Assembly: GCA_045659745.1 (NCBI GenBank)
Contig: JAZRCL010000006.1
Coordinates: 1-16,334, forward strand
Direction of reading: 5' to 3'
Length of the DNA: 16,334 nt
Origin: SVTX01 sp045659745
GTDB lineage: Bacteria; Bacillota; Clostridia; Oscillospirales; CAG-272
The notes under the pieces are model-generated. The model did no database searches. It was not told the origin of the DNA and saw only the letters and a program-made list of their open reading frames with translations. Positions 6,971 to 13,103 of this stretch are shown here, one piece after another (positions within the stretch are counted from its first letter, which is position 1; each line of letters begins with the position of its first letter). Position numbers and translations under genes: made by a program.

Positions 6971-7504
6971 TTATTCCGGCTCTATAAGTCCGTAATTTCC
7001 GTCTTTTCTCTTATAAACCACGCACGTCTTATCTGTTTCTGCGTCGTTGAATACGAAGAAGGTATGTCCGAGAAGATTCATCTGCAAAATTGCTTCCTCG
7101 ACCGACATGGGAGTGTACTCAAATCTCTTTGTCTTTATAACGACTGCTTCTTCCTCCTCAAGCTCTGCTCCTGCCCAGTCCATATTAGCCTCAAAGCTCT
7201 CAATTCCGCCCTCGCGAAGCTTTTTGCGGAGCTTTGTTTTGTTTTTGCGGATCTGGCGTTCGATGTTTTCAACCGATCTGTCAAGCGCGTCTCTGAAGCT
7301 GTCTGCTTCAACCTCACTTCTGAAAAGCGTGCCTGCGGCATTTATGGTTATCTCCAGAAGGGAGTTGCCATGACTGCGCGTGAGCGTCACCGTTGCGTTG
7401 CCCTCTCCGCCAAAGAACTTGTCGAACTTGGAAAGCTTTTCCTCGATAAGAGCCTTTGTGTCGTCGTAAACGTTGAGCTGTCTTCCGATAATGTTGATCT
7501 TCAT
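6971..7504 (-). CDS. hpf: Ribosome hibernation-promoting factor, long form
   Basis: 177 aa, the size of long-form HPF (YvyD/RaiA family). In stationary phase or stress it binds the 30S subunit and drives dimerisation of 70S ribosomes into inactive 100S particles. The N-terminal S30AE domain (about 1-97) begins MKINIIGRQL. A charged linker (about 98-121) follows, then the dimerisation domain (122-177) with KRFEYTPMSVEEAILQMNLL and a YKRKDGNYGLIEPE ending, both highly typical. The longest ORF adds 17 residues, but the homology begins at Met 7504, which is preceded by AGGAAAGG; the upstream Met has no ribosome binding site. Expressed from a near-consensus promoter at 7607-7635 with a leader of about 95 nt, long enough to hold regulatory structure, though I see none. 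Confidence 0.96.
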   Translation of the reverse strand: MKINIIGRQLNVYDDTKALIEEKLSKFDKFFGGEGNATVTLTRSHGNSLLEITINAAGTLFRSEVEADSFRDALDRSVENIERQIRKNKTKLRKKLREGGIESFEANMDWAGAELEEEEAVVIKTKRFEYTPMSVEEAILQMNLLGHTFFVFNDAETDKTCVVYKRKDGNYGLIEPE

Positions 7505-7606
7505 CTGTTTTGCCTGCCTTTCCTGACTATTGCAAATTATATTCTGCGACACCATTGTTTTATGCCTAAACGCGCGGATTTGTGCCCGTATATCCTTTGC
7601 ACCTTA

Positions 7607-7635
7607 ATTATATCATACTTTTAACCAAATGTAAA
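7607..7635 (-). promoter_or_regulatory. Sigma-A promoter for hpf
   Basis: Minus-strand TTTACA (complement of 7630-7635), 17-nt spacer, TATAAT (complement of 7607-7612). Long-form hpf is under sigma-B/sigma-H in Bacillus; here a housekeeping-type promoter is what the sequence shows. Confidence 0.8.
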
Positions 7636-7741
7636 GAGGTTTTTTGGAATTTTTTGTGCAACTTTTATGAAAAATTCTAACAAGTTAAAAAATTTTATGC
7701 GATTTTTTGACGTGTTTTACAAAAAAGCAAGTCAAAATCTA

Positions 7742-7770
7742 TTGACAAGTATATATATATTTGTTATAAT
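7742..7770 (+). promoter_or_regulatory. Consensus sigma-A promoter for nfnA-gltA
   Basis: TTGACA at 7742-7747, 17-nt spacer with an AT repeat, TATAAT at 7765-7770. Transcription should begin near 7777, leaving a ~55-nt leader. Between this promoter and the divergent hpf promoter (7636-7741) the DNA is AT-rich, with two inverted repeats: GAATTTTT/AAAAATTC (7647-7654, 7670-7677) and TTTTGAC/GTCAAAA (7705-7711, 7731-7737). The second ends 4 nt before the -35 and could be an operator. Confidence 0.9.
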
Positions 7771-7831
7771 AAAGATTGGTGAATATTATATTACTAAAAT
7801 TAAAGTTAAAAACCGGAAAGGAAGAAGCTTT

Positions 7832-8674
7832 ATGTACAAGATAGTTTCAAAAAGAGAGTTAAATCCCACAGTCACCATGATGGATATTTATGCTCCCTTA
7901 GTTGCCGCAAAAGCAGAGCCCGGACAGTTCATTATTCTCCGCGTTGACGACGAGGGCGAGAGAATTCCTCTCACCGTAGCAGGCTACGACAGAGAAGCAG
8001 GAACAGTCAAGATCATTTTCCAGATAGTCGGCGCGACGACTGCTCTCCTCAACCAGAAGAATGAGGGTGAGTATATTCAGGACTTCGTAGGACCTCTCGG
8101 AGTTGCTACACACGTTAAGGGTCTCAAGAAGGTTTGCATCGTAGGCGGCGGTGTTGGATGCGCTATCGCGCTTCCCATAGCTCAGAAGCTCCACGAGCTC
8201 GGATGTGAGGTTCACTCCATCATAGGCTTCAGAAACAAGGATCTCCTCATTCTTGAGGACGAATTCAAGGCTTGCTCTGACAAGCTCACAATTATGACTG
8301 ACGACGGAAGCTACGGCAGACAGGGCGTAGTTACTCTTCCCCTTAAGGAAGCTATCGAGGCAGGCGAGGGATACGATCAGGTTATCACCATTGGTCCTCT
8401 GATCATGATGAAGTTCGTTGTTGCAACGACAAAGCCCTTCGGCGTTCCTACCACAGTTTCCATGAACCCCATTATGATCGTCGGCACGGGAATGTGCGGC
8501 GGTTGCCGACTCACTGTTGGCGGCAAGACAAAGTTTGCTTGCGTTGACGGTCCCGACTTCGACGGCTTTGAGGTAGATTTTGATGAGGCTATGTCCAGAG
8601 GCGCTATGTACCGCGACTTTGAGCTTCACAAGCACGAAGAAACCTGCAACCTGTTCAAAAAGGAGGTAAAATAA
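7832..8674 (+). CDS. nfnA: NfnA-type ferredoxin-NADP+ oxidoreductase subunit alpha
   Basis: 280 aa, typical of NfnA/SudB. With NfnB it forms a bifurcating NADH-dependent ferredoxin:NADP+ oxidoreductase in anaerobes; NfnA carries FAD, a [2Fe-2S] cluster and the NAD(H) site. Visible: FAD-binding RIPLT (44-48), NAD-binding GGGVGCA (105-111), and the C-terminal cluster motif MCGGC (Cys222, Cys225) with Cys237 in FACVDGP. The family usually reads VDGTGMCG just before the cysteines, and the Asp is a cluster ligand. Here the sequence reads IVGTGMCG, with Val217 at that position. The start ATG 7832 is preceded by GGAAAGGAAG (7815-7824); the longer ORF runs through the promoter. gltA begins 3 nt after the stop codon, with its ribosome binding site inside this gene's end. 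Strong codon bias suggests high expression. Confidence 0.9.
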   Translation: MYKIVSKRELNPTVTMMDIYAPLVAAKAEPGQFIILRVDDEGERIPLTVAGYDREAGTVKIIFQIVGATTALLNQKNEGEYIQDFVGPLGVATHVKGLKKVCIVGGGVGCAIALPIAQKLHELGCEVHSIIGFRNKDLLILEDEFKACSDKLTIMTDDGSYGRQGVVTLPLKEAIEAGEGYDQVITIGPLIMMKFVVATTKPFGVPTTVSMNPIMIVGTGMCGGCRLTVGGKTKFACVDGPDFDGFEVDFDEAMSRGAMYRDFELHKHEETCNLFKKEVK

Positions 8675-8676
8675 TC

Positions 8677-10095
8677 ATGGCAAAGGCAAATATGTCACTT
8701 GTAAAGAACCCCATGCCCACTCAGGAGCCCGAGGTTCGCGCTCATAACTTCTCCGAGGTTGCTACAGGCTACACCGAGGAAATGGCTATTGACGAGGCTA
8801 TGAGATGTCTCAGCTGTAAGAATATGCCCTGTGTTCAGGGTTGTCCCGTAAAGATCCACATTCCTGAATTTATCAACAAGATAAAGGAAGGTGACTTTGA
8901 GGGCGCATATCAGGTAATCAACAAGTCCTCCTCTCTCCCCGCAGTTTGCGGTAGAGTTTGTCCTCAGGAGTCCCAGTGCGAGTCCAAGTGCGTTCGCGGT
9001 ATCAAGGGTGAGCCCGTAGGTATCGGTCGTCTTGAGAGATTCGTTGCTGACTGGCACAACGAGCACTTCGCAGGCAAGGTTGAGGTTCCCGCTCCCAACG
9101 GTCACAAGGTTGCAGTAGTAGGCTCCGGCCCTGCAGGACTTACCTGTGCAGGCGACCTCGCAAAGAAGGGCTACAAGGTTACTGTATTTGAGGCGCTTCA
9201 CCTCGCAGGCGGCGTTCTTGTTTACGGTATTCCCGAGTTCCGTCTTCCCAAGGCAATCGTTCAGAAGGAAGTTGAAACTCTCAAGGCTCTCGGCGTTGAC
9301 ATTGAGACAAACGTAGTTATCGGTAAGACAATTACCATAGACGAGCTGTTTGAGGACGGATACGAGGCTGTATTCGTAGGCTCCGGCGCAGGACTTCCCA
9401 ACTTTATGGGTATTCCCGGCGAGTCCCTCAAGGGCGTATATTCCGCAAACGAGTTCCTTACAAGAAGCAATCTTATGAAGGCTTACAGAGAGGACTCCAC
9501 AACTCCCATTATGCGTGCAAAGAAGGTTGCAGTAGTAGGCGGCGGTAACGTTGCTATGGACGCTGCAAGAACCGCTCTCCGTCTCGGCGCTGACGAGGTT
9601 TCTATCGTTTACCGTCGTTCTCTTGAGGAGCTTCCCGCTCGTCACGAGGAGGTTGAACACGCTATGGAAGAGGGAATCAACTTCAGAGTTCTCAACAATC
9701 CTCTTGAAATCATCGGCTACAACAACCCCGATGACAGACGCGATCCCAAGAACGGCTTCGTTGTTGGTATGAAGTGCATCAAGTGTGAGCTTGGCGAGCC
9801 CGACGAAAAGGGAAGAAGACGTCCCGTTGAGATTCCCGGCAGCGAGTGGATACTTGACGTTGACTGTGTAATTATGTCTATCGGTACATCCCCCAACCCG
9901 CTTATCAAGTCCACAACAGAGGGTCTTGAGGTAAATAAGCGCGGCGGTATCATAGTTGAGGAAGAAACAGGTAAGACCACCAAGGAAGGCGTTTACGCAG
10001 GCGGCGACGCTGTTACAGGTGCTGCTACCGTTATTCTTGCTATGGGCGCAGGTAAGACTGCGGCTAAGGCTATCGACGAGTACCTCACAAAATAA
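8677..10095 (+). CDS. gltA: NADPH-dependent glutamate synthase small chain / NfnB
   Basis: 472 aa, the usual length. The N-terminal domain (about 30-130) has two cysteine sets for two [4Fe-4S] clusters: C44, C47, C52, C56 and C91, C95, C101, C105. The flavoprotein part follows, with FAD-binding GSGPAGL (149-155), NADP-binding GGGNVAMD (288-295), and the final AGGDAVTGAATVILAMGAGK (441-460). Databases often call this GltA, but no large glutamate synthase subunit is nearby and it lies directly after nfnA. The pairing supports NfnB: the subunit bearing the bifurcating FAD and NADP(H) site, linking NADPH, NADH and ferredoxin pools. The ribosome binding site AGGAGGT (8661-8667) lies within the nfnA end, implying coupled translation at fixed ratio. 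The third-codon-position bias is strong enough to leave a 321-codon antisense open frame, which is not a gene. Confidence 0.94.
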   Translation: MAKANMSLVKNPMPTQEPEVRAHNFSEVATGYTEEMAIDEAMRCLSCKNMPCVQGCPVKIHIPEFINKIKEGDFEGAYQVINKSSSLPAVCGRVCPQESQCESKCVRGIKGEPVGIGRLERFVADWHNEHFAGKVEVPAPNGHKVAVVGSGPAGLTCAGDLAKKGYKVTVFEALHLAGGVLVYGIPEFRLPKAIVQKEVETLKALGVDIETNVVIGKTITIDELFEDGYEAVFVGSGAGLPNFMGIPGESLKGVYSANEFLTRSNLMKAYREDSTTPIMRAKKVAVVGGGNVAMDAARTALRLGADEVSIVYRRSLEELPARHEEVEHAMEEGINFRVLNNPLEIIGYNNPDDRRDPKNGFVVGMKCIKCELGEPDEKGRRRPVEIPGSEWILDVDCVIMSIGTSPNPLIKSTTEGLEVNKRGGIIVEEETGKTTKEGVYAGGDAVTGAATVILAMGAGKTAAKAIDEYLTK

Positions 10096-10113
10096 TTATA
10101 CGGCGTATAATTA
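10093..10113 (+). promoter_or_regulatory. Palindromic hairpin overlapping the gltA stop codon
   Basis: Perfect 9-bp arms TAATTATAC (10093-10101) and GTATAATTA (10105-10113) around GGC; the TAA stop is part of the first arm. AT-rich with no following T-run, so not a normal terminator. It could be an mRNA 3'-end or processing element, or an operator, between gltA and the SDR gene 58 nt downstream. Confidence 0.4.
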
Positions 10114-10153
10114 CACATAAAATTAAAAATACAAGCATATAAGGAGGAACATC

Positions 10154-10954
10154 ATGGGATTCTTAACAGGAAAAACTCTTGTCCTCACAGGCGGCGGACG
10201 TGCAGTGTTGTCTGACGGCTCCGCGGGCTCGATAGGATACGGAATTGCGACTGCCTACGCAAAGGAAGGCGCAAACATTGTCATCACAGGTAGAAACGTA
10301 AGTAAGCTTGAGGCGGCAAAGGAGGAGCTTGAACGTCTTTACGGCGTAAAGGTGCTTCCCGTTGCGGCTGACATTTCTGCGGGTCAGGACAACGCAGCTA
10401 TTGCAAAAATGGTTGCTGAGAAGGCTATTGAGACATTTGGACGTATTGACGTGCTTATAAACAACGCTCAGGCATCTGCTTCGGGCGTGACGCTCGCAGA
10501 CCATACGACAGAGCAGTTCGACTTAGCTCTTTATTCTGGTCTGTATGCTACCTTTTACTATATGCAGGCATGCTACCCTTATCTTAAAGAGACAAAGGGA
10601 AGCGTTATAAACTTTGCCTCGGGCGCGGGACTTTTCGGAAATTACGGACAGTGCGCGTATGCGGCGGCAAAGGAAGGAATACGAGGACTCACAAGAGTTG
10701 CGGCAACAGAATGGAGCCGCGACGGAATAAACGTCAATATAGTATGCCCTCTGGCTTGGACGGCGCAGCTTGAAAACTTCAAGAACGCTTACCCCGAGGC
10801 GTTTGACAAGAACGTGCATACTCCTCCTATGGGATACTTCGGTGATCCCGAAAAGGATATTGGACGCGCGTGCGTTTCTCTTGCGCATCCCGATTTCAAA
10901 TATATGACGGGTGAGACTATCACTCTTGAGGGCGGACTTGGTCTCAGACCTTAA
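10154..10954 (+). CDS. SDR family oxidoreductase (extended glycine-rich loop)
   Basis: 266-aa short-chain dehydrogenase/reductase, unlike the SDR at 378 in detail. It has TGGG (12-15), then about nine extra residues (RAVLSDGSA) before GSIGYGIA (25-32), so the usual TGGxxGIG loop is split by an insertion. The rest is canonical: ITGRN (44-48), AADIS (71-75) with the conserved Asp, NNAQ (103-106), catalytic Ser in FASG (154-157), and Tyr169-x3-Lys173. The basic residue after GR favours NADP(H), by family knowledge. Substrate unknown; a FabG-like or alcohol/ketone role is possible. AAGGAGG at 10141-10147 fixes the start. No separate promoter is visible in the 58-nt gap, so read-through from the nfnA promoter is likely, which would place an NADPH-using enzyme with an NADPH-balancing complex. 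A strong terminator follows. Confidence 0.9.
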   Translation: MGFLTGKTLVLTGGGRAVLSDGSAGSIGYGIATAYAKEGANIVITGRNVSKLEAAKEELERLYGVKVLPVAADISAGQDNAAIAKMVAEKAIETFGRIDVLINNAQASASGVTLADHTTEQFDLALYSGLYATFYYMQACYPYLKETKGSVINFASGAGLFGNYGQCAYAAAKEGIRGLTRVAATEWSRDGINVNIVCPLAWTAQLENFKNAYPEAFDKNVHTPPMGYFGDPEKDIGRACVSLAHPDFKYMTGETITLEGGLGLRP

Positions 10955-10993
10955 AGGTGACTCATACGATCATATTGATATTTAAGTAAAATT

Positions 10994-11042
10994 TCTGCCG
11001 TTGATATTCAAGTATCGCTTGATATTGACGGCAGATTTTTTT
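10994..11042 (+). terminator. Long-stem terminator after the SDR gene
   Basis: Left arm 10994-11012 (begins TCTGCCGT), loop TATCG, right arm 11018-11035 (ends ACGGCAGA). The stem is about 18 bp with two G-U pairs and one bulge, then seven T (11036-11042). The sequence TTGATATT occurs three times here (10975, 11001, 11019), two of them inside the stem arms. Confidence 0.9.
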
Positions 11043-11043
11043 G

Positions 11044-11080
11044 ATAATTGTCGGTCAAAATCACATAGACAATTATTTTT
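11044..11080 (+). terminator. Possible second terminator hairpin
   Basis: ATAATTGTC (11044-11052) pairs with GACAATTAT (11068-11076) across a 15-nt loop, followed by T-rich sequence to 11080. AT-rich and weaker than the stem before it; it may be a back-up terminator isolating the ribosomal operon. The stretch 11081-11147 is AT-rich with no other recognisable feature. Confidence 0.45.
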
Positions 11081-11147
11081 ATAAAATGTTATATATAATA
11101 ATGAAGAAAATCTGATTAGAATCAATAAAAAAATTTCAAAAAAAGTG

Positions 11148-11176
11148 TTGACAAGCCCTTTACATTGTGATATAAT
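11148..11176 (+). promoter_or_regulatory. Consensus sigma-A promoter for rpmG-secE-nusG-rplKA
   Basis: TTGACA at 11148-11153, 17-nt spacer, TATAAT at 11171-11176: a perfect match, as expected for a translation operon. Start predicted near 11183. AAGCCCT (11153-11159) and AGGGCTT (11195-11201) form an inverted repeat bracketing the -10 and start site. Confidence 0.92.
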
Positions 11177-11182
11177 GGTCGT

Positions 11183-11302
11183 ACCTCTGCAAATAGGGCT
11201 TTTTTTTCGTGCCTTCTGCGCAAAAAGACACGGGCCTTTTCAGAGGGAGGTACACAAGGCTGCTATGCAGTCAAATAAATTAAAATGGGAGGTGCCGAAA
11301 TC
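11183..11302 (+). promoter_or_regulatory. Structured 5' leader of the rpmG operon
   Basis: About 120 untranslated nt. GTACCTC (11181-11187) can pair with GAGGTAC (11247-11253), although the first one or two bases may lie before the transcription start. Alternatively CCTCTG (11184-11189) can pair with CAGAGG (11241-11246); the two pairings share bases and exclude each other. An inner CGTG/CACG pair (11208-11211, 11229-11232) and an eight-T run (11200-11207) lie between. Two exclusive helices suggest a regulatory switch, perhaps bound by a ribosomal protein, but no described leader class was recognised. The rpmG ribosome binding site GGGAGGTG (11287-11294) is outside the helices. Confidence 0.5.
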
Positions 11303-11464
11303 ATGGCTAATGAAGCAAGAGTCAAAGTGACTCTCGTATGCACAGAGTGCAAGCAGAGAAACTACGACACAAAGAAGAACAAGAAGAATGATCCGGACAG
11401 ATTGGAACTTAAGAAATATTGCAAGTTCTGCCGCAAGCACACTCTTCACAAAGAGTCAAAGTAA
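11303..11464 (+). CDS. rpmG: 50S ribosomal protein L33
   Basis: 53 aa, the normal L33 size and too short for many ORF screens. It is the zinc-ribbon (C+) type: Cys13-Thr-Glu-Cys16 and Cys40-Lys-Phe-Cys43, with the family core YDTKKNKKNDPDRLELKKYC between. L33 sits near the E site of the 50S subunit. The start ATG follows GGGAGGTG by 8 nt. It is the first gene of the operon, directly before secE (16-nt gap) and nusG, the usual Firmicutes order rpmG-secE-nusG. The C+ form ties its folding to zinc supply; many bacteria hold a zinc-free paralogue elsewhere, not in this window. Confidence 0.96.
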   Translation: MANEARVKVTLVCTECKQRNYDTKKNKKNDPDRLELKKYCKFCRKHTLHKESK

Positions 11465-11480
11465 GCGGGAGGATAGAGAT

Positions 11481-11963
11481 ATGACAAAAACAAATCGTCT
11501 TATCGCACTGCTTGTATCCGTCGTAATGATTATTTCCATGCTCACGGTTTGCGCTTTTGCTACCGAACCCACAGAGCAGGGAACGACCGCTCCTACAGAG
11601 CAGGGTACTACTGCTCCTACGGAAAAGGTAACCGAGAAGGCTACCGAGAGCCACGATCACGATCATGATCACAACGAAAAGACACCCGTAACAAAGGGTG
11701 AGATAATCACAAACATCGTTGTTATCGGTGTAATCGTTATCGTTGCAGCAGTTCTTATCATTAAGTTCCGTGTAAAGCTCGCAGCTTTCCTTCGTTCCGT
11801 AAAGAGCGAGGTTAAGAAGATCGTCTGGGCTTCGGGTAAGGATACCAAAAAGAACTTCTTGGTTGTTATCGTAATAACAGTTGCAATTGCGATCCTTATT
11901 GGATTGCTCGACTTCGCATTCTCGAAGGGTATTCAGGGTATCGTAAATCTCTTAAAGAAATAA
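11481..11963 (+). CDS. secE: Preprotein translocase subunit SecE with N-terminal extension
   Basis: 160 aa; Firmicutes SecE is usually about 60-75 aa. The C-terminal half is normal SecE: the amphipathic FLRSVKSEVKKIVWAS (103-118, with Ala where Pro is usual) and a membrane helix (about 126-146). SecE clamps SecY in the SecYEG channel. Ahead of it lie a signal-peptide-like segment (basic start, hydrophobic 7-25, AFA ending at 27), two exact TEQGTTAP repeats (31-46) with further TEK/TEKATE, a His/Asp stretch SHDHDHDHN (57-65), and another membrane helix (75-96). If the first segment stays uncleaved, topology resembles the three-helix E. coli SecE but with a ~45-residue outer loop. The start is supported by GGGAGG (11467-11472). 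There is no Met after residue 20, so no internal ATG yields a short SecE. Position between rpmG and nusG confirms identity. Confidence 0.93.
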   Translation: MTKTNRLIALLVSVVMIISMLTVCAFATEPTEQGTTAPTEQGTTAPTEKVTEKATESHDHDHDHNEKTPVTKGEIITNIVVIGVIVIVAAVLIIKFRVKLAAFLRSVKSEVKKIVWASGKDTKKNFLVVIVITVAIAILIGLLDFAFSKGIQGIVNLLKK

Positions 11964-11981
11964 TATCGGAGTGATATTGAT

Positions 11982-12527
11982 ATGAGCGATATAGATTCCA
12001 TGAACGTGGGCCTGAGATGGTACGTTGCGCATACTTACTCGGGTTATGAAAACAAGGTAAAGACAAGCCTTGAAAAAATCGTCGAAAACAGAGGACTTGG
12101 AAATCTTATTTACGATATAAAGGTTCCTGTTGAAACTATTGTCGAAAAGGACGGCGACAAGGAAAAGGTCATTGAAAGCAAGATCTATCCCAGCTACGTG
12201 TTCGTTAAAATGATAATGACCGACGAAAGCTGGCACGCTGTCAGAAATATTACGGGCGTTACGGGCTTTGTAGGCCCCGGATCCCGTCCCACTCCTCTTA
12301 CCGAGCAGGAGGTTCTTGATATGAATATCGAGGACGTTAAGGTTCAGCTCGCGTTTGCGGTTGGTGACGACGTCAACGTAATAAGTGGTCTGTTTGAAGG
12401 ATACGACGGAACAGTTCAGGCTATTTCCGACGACCTCAAGATCGTCACAGTACTCGTTAAGCGCGGACGTAGAGACATGCCCGTTGAGCTTGACGCAAGT
12501 ATGCTTAAGCTTAAAGCTAAAAACTAA
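11982..12527 (+). CDS. nusG: Transcription termination/antitermination protein NusG
   Basis: 181 aa, the usual size. The NGN domain (about 11-117) starts RWYVAHTYSGYENKV and contains IYPSYVFVKM (68-77) and the VRNITGVTGFVG segment (87-98). The KOW domain (about 125-178) reads AVGDDVNVISGLFEGYDGTV and ends in MPVEL. NusG binds RNA polymerase near the clamp, modulates pausing and elongation, and links to Rho or the ribosome through KOW. It lies 18 nt after secE with a GGAG ribosome binding site. The KOW stretch LVKRGRRDMPVEL departs mildly from the common GR-x-TPVEL pattern. A structured gap follows before rplK. Confidence 0.96.
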   Translation: MSDIDSMNVGLRWYVAHTYSGYENKVKTSLEKIVENRGLGNLIYDIKVPVETIVEKDGDKEKVIESKIYPSYVFVKMIMTDESWHAVRNITGVTGFVGPGSRPTPLTEQEVLDMNIEDVKVQLAFAVGDDVNVISGLFEGYDGTVQAISDDLKIVTVLVKRGRRDMPVELDASMLKLKAKN

Positions 12528-12658
12528 TTTATCGCGGTTTGACCGCAGTCAGCGTTTTTATGCCAATAAAACGCGAGCACGGATAAATTCCGTGTAAAGT
12601 GGGAGGGAAAAAATTTTGAATTTCCCGCATAATAACCACATATGGAGGTGTAATAATC
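12528..12658 (+). promoter_or_regulatory. Structured rplK-rplA leader, candidate L1 autoregulation site
   Basis: The 131-nt nusG-rplK gap holds four successive helices: GCGGT/ACCGC (12534-12538, 12542-12546); GCGTTTT/AAAACGC (12552-12558, 12568-12574); CACGGA/TCCGTG (12578-12583, 12589-12594); and GGGAAA/TTTCCC (12605-12610, 12621-12626). The last can re-pair further out as GTGGG/CCCGC. None is followed by a clean T-run, so it is not a terminator, and no good promoter is visible. In other bacteria L1 represses the L11-L1 operon by binding the rplK leader; by position this is a candidate for the same control. Confidence 0.5.
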
Positions 12659-13084
12659 ATGGCAAAGAAAATTATGGGTTACATCAAGTTGCAGCTTCCC
12701 GCAGGTAAGGCTACTCCTCAGCCTCCCGTAGGTCCCGCACTTGGTCAGTACGGTGTTGCAATTCCCGTATTTACAAAGGAATTCAACGAAAGAACAAAGA
12801 ACGACATCGGTCTTATTATCCCTGTAGTTATCACAGTATATGCTGACCGTTCCTTCACATTTATCACAAAGACTCCCCCCGCAGCAGTTCTTATCAAGAA
12901 GGCAGCAGGTATCGAATCCGGTTCTGCAAAGCCCCACAAGGACAAGGTTGCAAAGCTCACAAAAGAGCAGGTTAGAAAGATTGCAGAGACAAAGATGCCT
13001 GACCTTAATGCAGGCTCTATCGAAGCGGCTATGAGCATGGTAGCAGGTACAGCTCGTTCTATGGGCGTACTTGTTGAAGACTAA
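12659..13084 (+). CDS. rplK: 50S ribosomal protein L11
   Basis: 141 aa, the usual length. The N-terminal domain has LQLPAGKATPQPPVGPALGQ (11-30), including the adjacent prolines that face thiostrepton-class drugs; the C-terminal rRNA-binding domain runs from about 72 with KTPPAAVLIKKAAG and ends GTARSMGVLVED. L11 forms the GTPase-associated centre with helices 43/44 of 23S rRNA. After GPALGQ the sequence reads YGVAIPVFTKEFN where most bacteria have HGVNIMxFCKxFN, a lineage-type divergence. Ribosome binding site TGGAGGTG (12643-12650) precedes the start by 8 nt. Followed by rplA after 19 nt, as is standard. Confidence 0.97.
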   Translation: MAKKIMGYIKLQLPAGKATPQPPVGPALGQYGVAIPVFTKEFNERTKNDIGLIIPVVITVYADRSFTFITKTPPAAVLIKKAAGIESGSAKPHKDKVAKLTKEQVRKIAETKMPDLNAGSIEAAMSMVAGTARSMGVLVED

Positions 13085-13103
13085 TTGAGGGAGGTAAGGA
13101 TAA

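Noticed and set aside
6914..7624. 236-codon plus-strand open frame opposite hpf
   Set aside because: Antisense to a clear hpf gene and begins inside plsY; crosses the bidirectional terminator.
7898..8635. 245-codon antisense open frame inside nfnA
   Set aside because: Same codon-bias effect; low-complexity sequence without recognisable domains.
8695..9660. 321-codon antisense open frame inside gltA
   Set aside because: A shadow of strong third-position codon bias in gltA; the encoded peptide has no family features and there is no ribosome binding site or promoter.
11153..11207. AAGCCCT/AGGGCTT plus T-run as an intrinsic terminator
   Set aside because: The left arm overlaps the -35 element and is not transcribed from this promoter, so the stem cannot form in this RNA.
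11145..11330. Possible leader peptide upstream of and overlapping rpmG
   Set aside because: It starts before the -10 element of the promoter; the internal ATG at 11264 has no good ribosome binding site and the sequence shows no attenuation-type codon run.
11504..11563. SecE N-terminus as a lipoprotein signal
   Set aside because: The sequence before Cys24 is LTV, and position -1 of a lipobox should be Gly, Ala or Ser; AFA at 25-27 fits ordinary signal peptidase better, if it is cleaved at all.
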